From: an uncultured Muribaculaceae bacterium
GTDB lineage: Bacteria > Bacteroidota > Bacteroidia > Bacteroidales > Muribaculaceae
NCBI GenBank assembly: GCA_910586565.1
Contig: CAJUIT010000027.1
Location: 1-24,131, forward strand
Direction: 5' to 3'
DNA length: 24,131 nucleotides
In this document: piece by piece, positions 21,390 to 24,131 of the stretch
Numbering within the stretch: position 1 is the stretch's first letter
How the letters are laid out: every line of letters starts with the position of its first letter
Made by a program: the position numbers and the translations under genes
Notes under the pieces: generated by a model
What the model was told of the DNA's origin: nothing
What the model saw: the letters and a program-made list of their open reading frames with translations, nothing else
The model's database searches: none

Positions 21390-24104
21390 ATGAAAAAAGT
21401 TTTCACATTCGGCGACGGCAAAGCTGAAGGAGATGCTTCAATGCGCAATATCCTCGGCGGTAAAGGTGCCAACCTCGCTGAAATGAACAAATTGGGCATG
21501 CCCGTTCCTCCCGGTTTCACCATTACAACCGATGTCTGCAACGAGTACACCCAGTATGGCAAAGATGAAGTTGTAAAAAGTATCAAGGCCGACGTTGAAA
21601 AAGCCATCGCTCACGTTGAGGAGCTCACCGGCAAAAAATTCAACGATCCCCAGAATCCCCTTTTGGTTTCAGTTCGTTCGGGTGCCCGCGCTTCCATGCC
21701 CGGCATGATGGATACCGTGCTCAACCTCGGTATGAACGATGCGACCGTTAACGCACTTGCAGAAAAGAGCGGCAACCCCCGTTTTGCATGGGATAGCTAC
21801 CGTCGTTTCGTGCAGATGTATGGCGACGTGGTTCTCGGCATGAAACCCAAATCGAAAACTGAAACCGACCCCTTCGAAGCTATCATCGACAAGGTGAAAG
21901 AGGAAAAGGGTGTGAAGTTCGACACCGAGCTCGATGTTGAGGATCTCAAAAACCTCGTGTCGATGTTCAAGGCTGCCGTTAAGGAACACACCGGAAAAGA
22001 CTTCCCCGAAAGCGCATGGGATCAGCTCTGGGGCGGCATCTGCGCCGTTTTCGACAGCTGGATGAACGAACGTGCGATTCTCTACCGCCGCATGAACCAG
22101 ATTCCCGAAGAATGGGGAACTGCTGTGAACGTGCAGGCAATGGTTTATGGCAACATGGGCAACAACTCGGCCACAGGTGTTGCATTCTCACGTGATGCCG
22201 CTACCGGCGAAAACATCTTCAACGGCGAATACCTCATCAACGCTCAGGGCGAGGATGTGGTTGCAGGTATCCGCACTCCCCAGCAGATTACCGTTGAGGG
22301 TTCGCGCCGTTGGGCCGCTCTTCAGGGCATTTCTGAGGAGGAACGTGCTGCCAAATATCCTTCGCTCGAAGAGGCTATGCCAGTGTGCGCCGCCGAGCTC
22401 ATCAACATTGCTCACAAACTCGAGGACCACTACAAGGATATGCAGGATATGGAGTTCACTATCCAGGACGGCAAGCTCTGGATGCTCCAGACCCGTAATG
22501 GCAAGCGCACCGGTGCAGCTATGGTGAAAATTGCTATGGATTTGCTCCGTGCAGGTGAAATCGATGAAAAGACAACCCTTCTGCGCATGGAGCCCCAGAA
22601 ACTCGACGAGCTTCTGCACCCCGTGTTCGACAAGGCTGCTCTCAAGCGTGCTCTTGTTGTTGCAAAAGGTCTTCCCGCATCTCCCGGTGCCGCAACCGGC
22701 CAGATTGTATTCTTCGCCGACGACGCTGAAGCTTGGGCTGAAAAGAAAAAGAAAGTTGTTCTCGTTCGCATCGAGACTTCTCCCGAAGACCTCCGTGGTA
22801 TGGCAGTTGCCCAGGGCATCCTCACCATGCGCGGCGGTATGACCAGCCACGCTGCCGTAGTTGCACGCGGCATGGGTAAATGCTGCGTTTCAGGTGCAGG
22901 TGAAATCAAGGTTGACTATGAGAACCGCACCGTTGAAATGGGTGGCAAGGTTTACAAAGAAGGTGACTGGATTTCGCTCAACGGTTCAACCGGTGACGTT
23001 TACGACGGTCAGGTTCCCACCGCTCAGCCCGAACTCGACGGCGACTTCGGCGCAATCATGAATCTTGCAGCAAAATACACCAAGACTTTGGTTCGCACCA
23101 ACGCCGACACCCCCCGCGATGCCAAGCAGGCACGTTCGTTCGGCGCACAGGGCATCGGTCTTTGCCGCACCGAACACATGTTCTTCGAAGGCGACCGCAT
23201 CAAAGCCGTTCGTGAGATGATTCTCGCTTCCGACGTGGATGGCCGCAAAGCTGCACTTGCTAAACTTCTTCCCATGCAGCGTGGCGACTTCGAAGGCATC
23301 TTTGAAGCTATGGACGGTTATGGTGTGACTATCCGCCTGCTCGATCCCCCCTTGCACGAATTTGTTCCTCATCAGACCGCAACTCAGAAAGAGCTTGCCG
23401 ACGAAATGGGCATCACCCTCGCCGAAGTCAAAGCTAAGGTTGACGCACTTGAGGAATTCAACCCCATGCTCGGTCACCGCGGTTGCCGTCTCGGTATCAC
23501 CTATCCCGAAATCACCGAGATGCAGACACGTGCCATCATCGAAGCCGCTCTCGCCGTTAAGGCCCGTGGCATTGATGTTCACCCCGAAATCATGATTCCT
23601 CTGGTTGGCTCGCTCAAGGAAATCCAGAATCAGGCCGATGTGATTAACATCACAGCAGCTAAAGTATTCGAGGAACAGGGCCGCTCTATCCCCTACCTCG
23701 TTGGTACTATGATTGAGGTTCCCCGCGCAGCCCTCACCGCCGACCAGATTGCAACCGTTGCCGATTTCTTCTCGTTCGGTACAAACGACTTGACCCAGAT
23801 GACCTTCGGTTTCTCTCGCGACGACGCTCCCAAGTTCCTCAAATTCTACAAGGAACACGGCGTAATCAAGACCGATCCCTTCGAAGTGCTCGATCAGGAA
23901 GGTGTTGGCCAGCTCGTTGAAATGGGTGTTAAGAAAGGCCGCTCAACCAAGCCCGAACTCAAAGTAGGTATCTGCGGCGAGCACGGTGGCGAGCCCTCTT
24001 CCGTTAAGTTCTGCGCCAAACTCGGCATGAACTACGTCAGCTGCTCACCCTTCCGCGTGCCCATCGCCCGCGTAGCTGCGGCGCAGGCAGCCATCGAAGA
24101 TTAA
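21390..24104 (+). CDS. ppdK: Pyruvate, phosphate dikinase
   Basis: PPDK interconverts pyruvate + ATP + Pi with PEP + AMP + PPi, linking glycolysis and gluconeogenesis in many anaerobes. The 904-residue protein is complete. The N-terminal ATP-grasp domain contains GGKGANLAEMNKLGMPVPPGF (about 24-44) and SVRSGARASMPGMMDTVLNLG. The swivelling domain carries catalytic H487 in MRGGMTSHAAVVARGMGK. The C-terminal PEP/pyruvate barrel has GLCRTEHMFF, GHRGCRLGITYPEI, SFGTNDLTQMTFGFSRDD and the catalytic C862 in GICGEHGG. Codon use is strongly biased to C-ending codons (CCC, CTC, AAC, GTT/GCC), more than neighbouring genes, which suggests very high expression. It has its own promoter and a long leader. 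The stop lies 27 nt before the window ends. Confidence 0.98.
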   Translation: MKKVFTFGDGKAEGDASMRNILGGKGANLAEMNKLGMPVPPGFTITTDVCNEYTQYGKDEVVKSIKADVEKAIAHVEELTGKKFNDPQNPLLVSVRSGARASMPGMMDTVLNLGMNDATVNALAEKSGNPRFAWDSYRRFVQMYGDVVLGMKPKSKTETDPFEAIIDKVKEEKGVKFDTELDVEDLKNLVSMFKAAVKEHTGKDFPESAWDQLWGGICAVFDSWMNERAILYRRMNQIPEEWGTAVNVQAMVYGNMGNNSATGVAFSRDAATGENIFNGEYLINAQGEDVVAGIRTPQQITVEGSRRWAALQGISEEERAAKYPSLEEAMPVCAAELINIAHKLEDHYKDMQDMEFTIQDGKLWMLQTRNGKRTGAAMVKIAMDLLRAGEIDEKTTLLRMEPQKLDELLHPVFDKAALKRALVVAKGLPASPGAATGQIVFFADDAEAWAEKKKKVVLVRIETSPEDLRGMAVAQGILTMRGGMTSHAAVVARGMGKCCVSGAGEIKVDYENRTVEMGGKVYKEGDWISLNGSTGDVYDGQVPTAQPELDGDFGAIMNLAAKYTKTLVRTNADTPRDAKQARSFGAQGIGLCRTEHMFFEGDRIKAVREMILASDVDGRKAALAKLLPMQRGDFEGIFEAMDGYGVTIRLLDPPLHEFVPHQTATQKELADEMGITLAEVKAKVDALEEFNPMLGHRGCRLGITYPEITEMQTRAIIEAALAVKARGIDVHPEIMIPLVGSLKEIQNQADVINITAAKVFEEQGRSIPYLVGTMIEVPRAALTADQIATVADFFSFGTNDLTQMTFGFSRDDAPKFLKFYKEHGVIKTDPFEVLDQEGVGQLVEMGVKKGRSTKPELKVGICGEHGGEPSSVKFCAKLGMNYVSCSPFRVPIARVAAAQAAIED

Positions 24105-24131
24105 GCAATATACGCTTAAAATAAGGCACTT

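Noticed and set aside
22986..23858. Long antisense reading frames inside ppdK (also 22188-22850)
   Set aside because: They mirror the strong C-ending codon bias of ppdK, carry no recognisable domain, and have no promoter or start context. They are shadows.
1..24131. Defence system, phage, secretion cluster or CRISPR array
   Set aside because: I read all frames and spacers: every substantial gene is core metabolism, translation or envelope, and there are no spaced direct repeats of CRISPR type.

Overview
The window reads as a chromosomal core segment of a Bacteroidales bacterium. A Muribaculaceae-like lineage is my inference, not something the sequence proves. The reasons are the gene orders thrS-infC-rpmI-rplT, nusB-yajC-ybbR-coaE and sppA-lpxK-pnp-thiL, a long Bacteroidota-type NusB, a DUF5686 outer-membrane protein, LpxK (so a lipid A outer membrane), starts preceded by A/T-rich leaders rather than Shine-Dalgarno sequences, and promoters of the Bacteroidota sigma-ABfr type (TTTG/TTG about 19 nt before TAnnTTTG). 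I see no transposase, integrase, phage gene, CRISPR array, toxin-antitoxin pair, rRNA or tRNA.

Layout. Positions 1-107 hold no recognisable gene. At 108-3829 (minus strand) a translation operon thrS-infC-rpmI-rplT runs from a promoter near 3801-3829 to a terminator at 108-152. Divergent from it (plus strand) are threonine synthase (thrC), a conserved small protein of unknown function, a PlsC-type acyltransferase and a nitrilase-family omega-amidase. From 11114 down to 7526 (minus) lies nusB-yajC-ybbR-coaE with a textbook promoter. From 16618 down to 11124 (minus) lie sppA, lpxK, pnp and thiL, with a long hairpin-rich leader before sppA and terminator-like hairpins after pnp and thiL. At 16705-19616 a DUF5686 outer-membrane protein (minus) and a CYTH protein (plus) diverge from one shared palindromic promoter. 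rlmD (minus) and ppdK (plus, complete, with a leader of about 160 nt) diverge at the right end, and 24105-24131 is the start of the next intergenic region.

How the genes work together. Most serve basic growth: translation initiation and ribosome assembly (ThrRS, IF3, L35, L20, RlmD, NusB), cofactors (CoaE, ThiL), envelope (LpxK, YajC, SppA, DUF5686, acyltransferase), amino acids and nucleosides (ThrC, omega-amidase, PNP) and the PEP/pyruvate node (PPDK).

Most interesting. The thrS 5' leader contains a perfect 7-bp stem with a 7-nt loop that reads like a tRNA-Thr(UGU) anticodon arm, just upstream of the start codon. This suggests translational autoregulation by ThrRS, analogous to E. coli thrS. 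Other points worth a look are an apparent internal duplication in NusB, an 80-residue Gly/Pro/Arg-rich N-terminal extension on IF3, two -7 promoter boxes fused into one 20-bp palindrome, a Pro-tested Asn-to-Asp position in the PNP base pocket, and a three-hairpin sppA leader. No new multi-gene system is evident.
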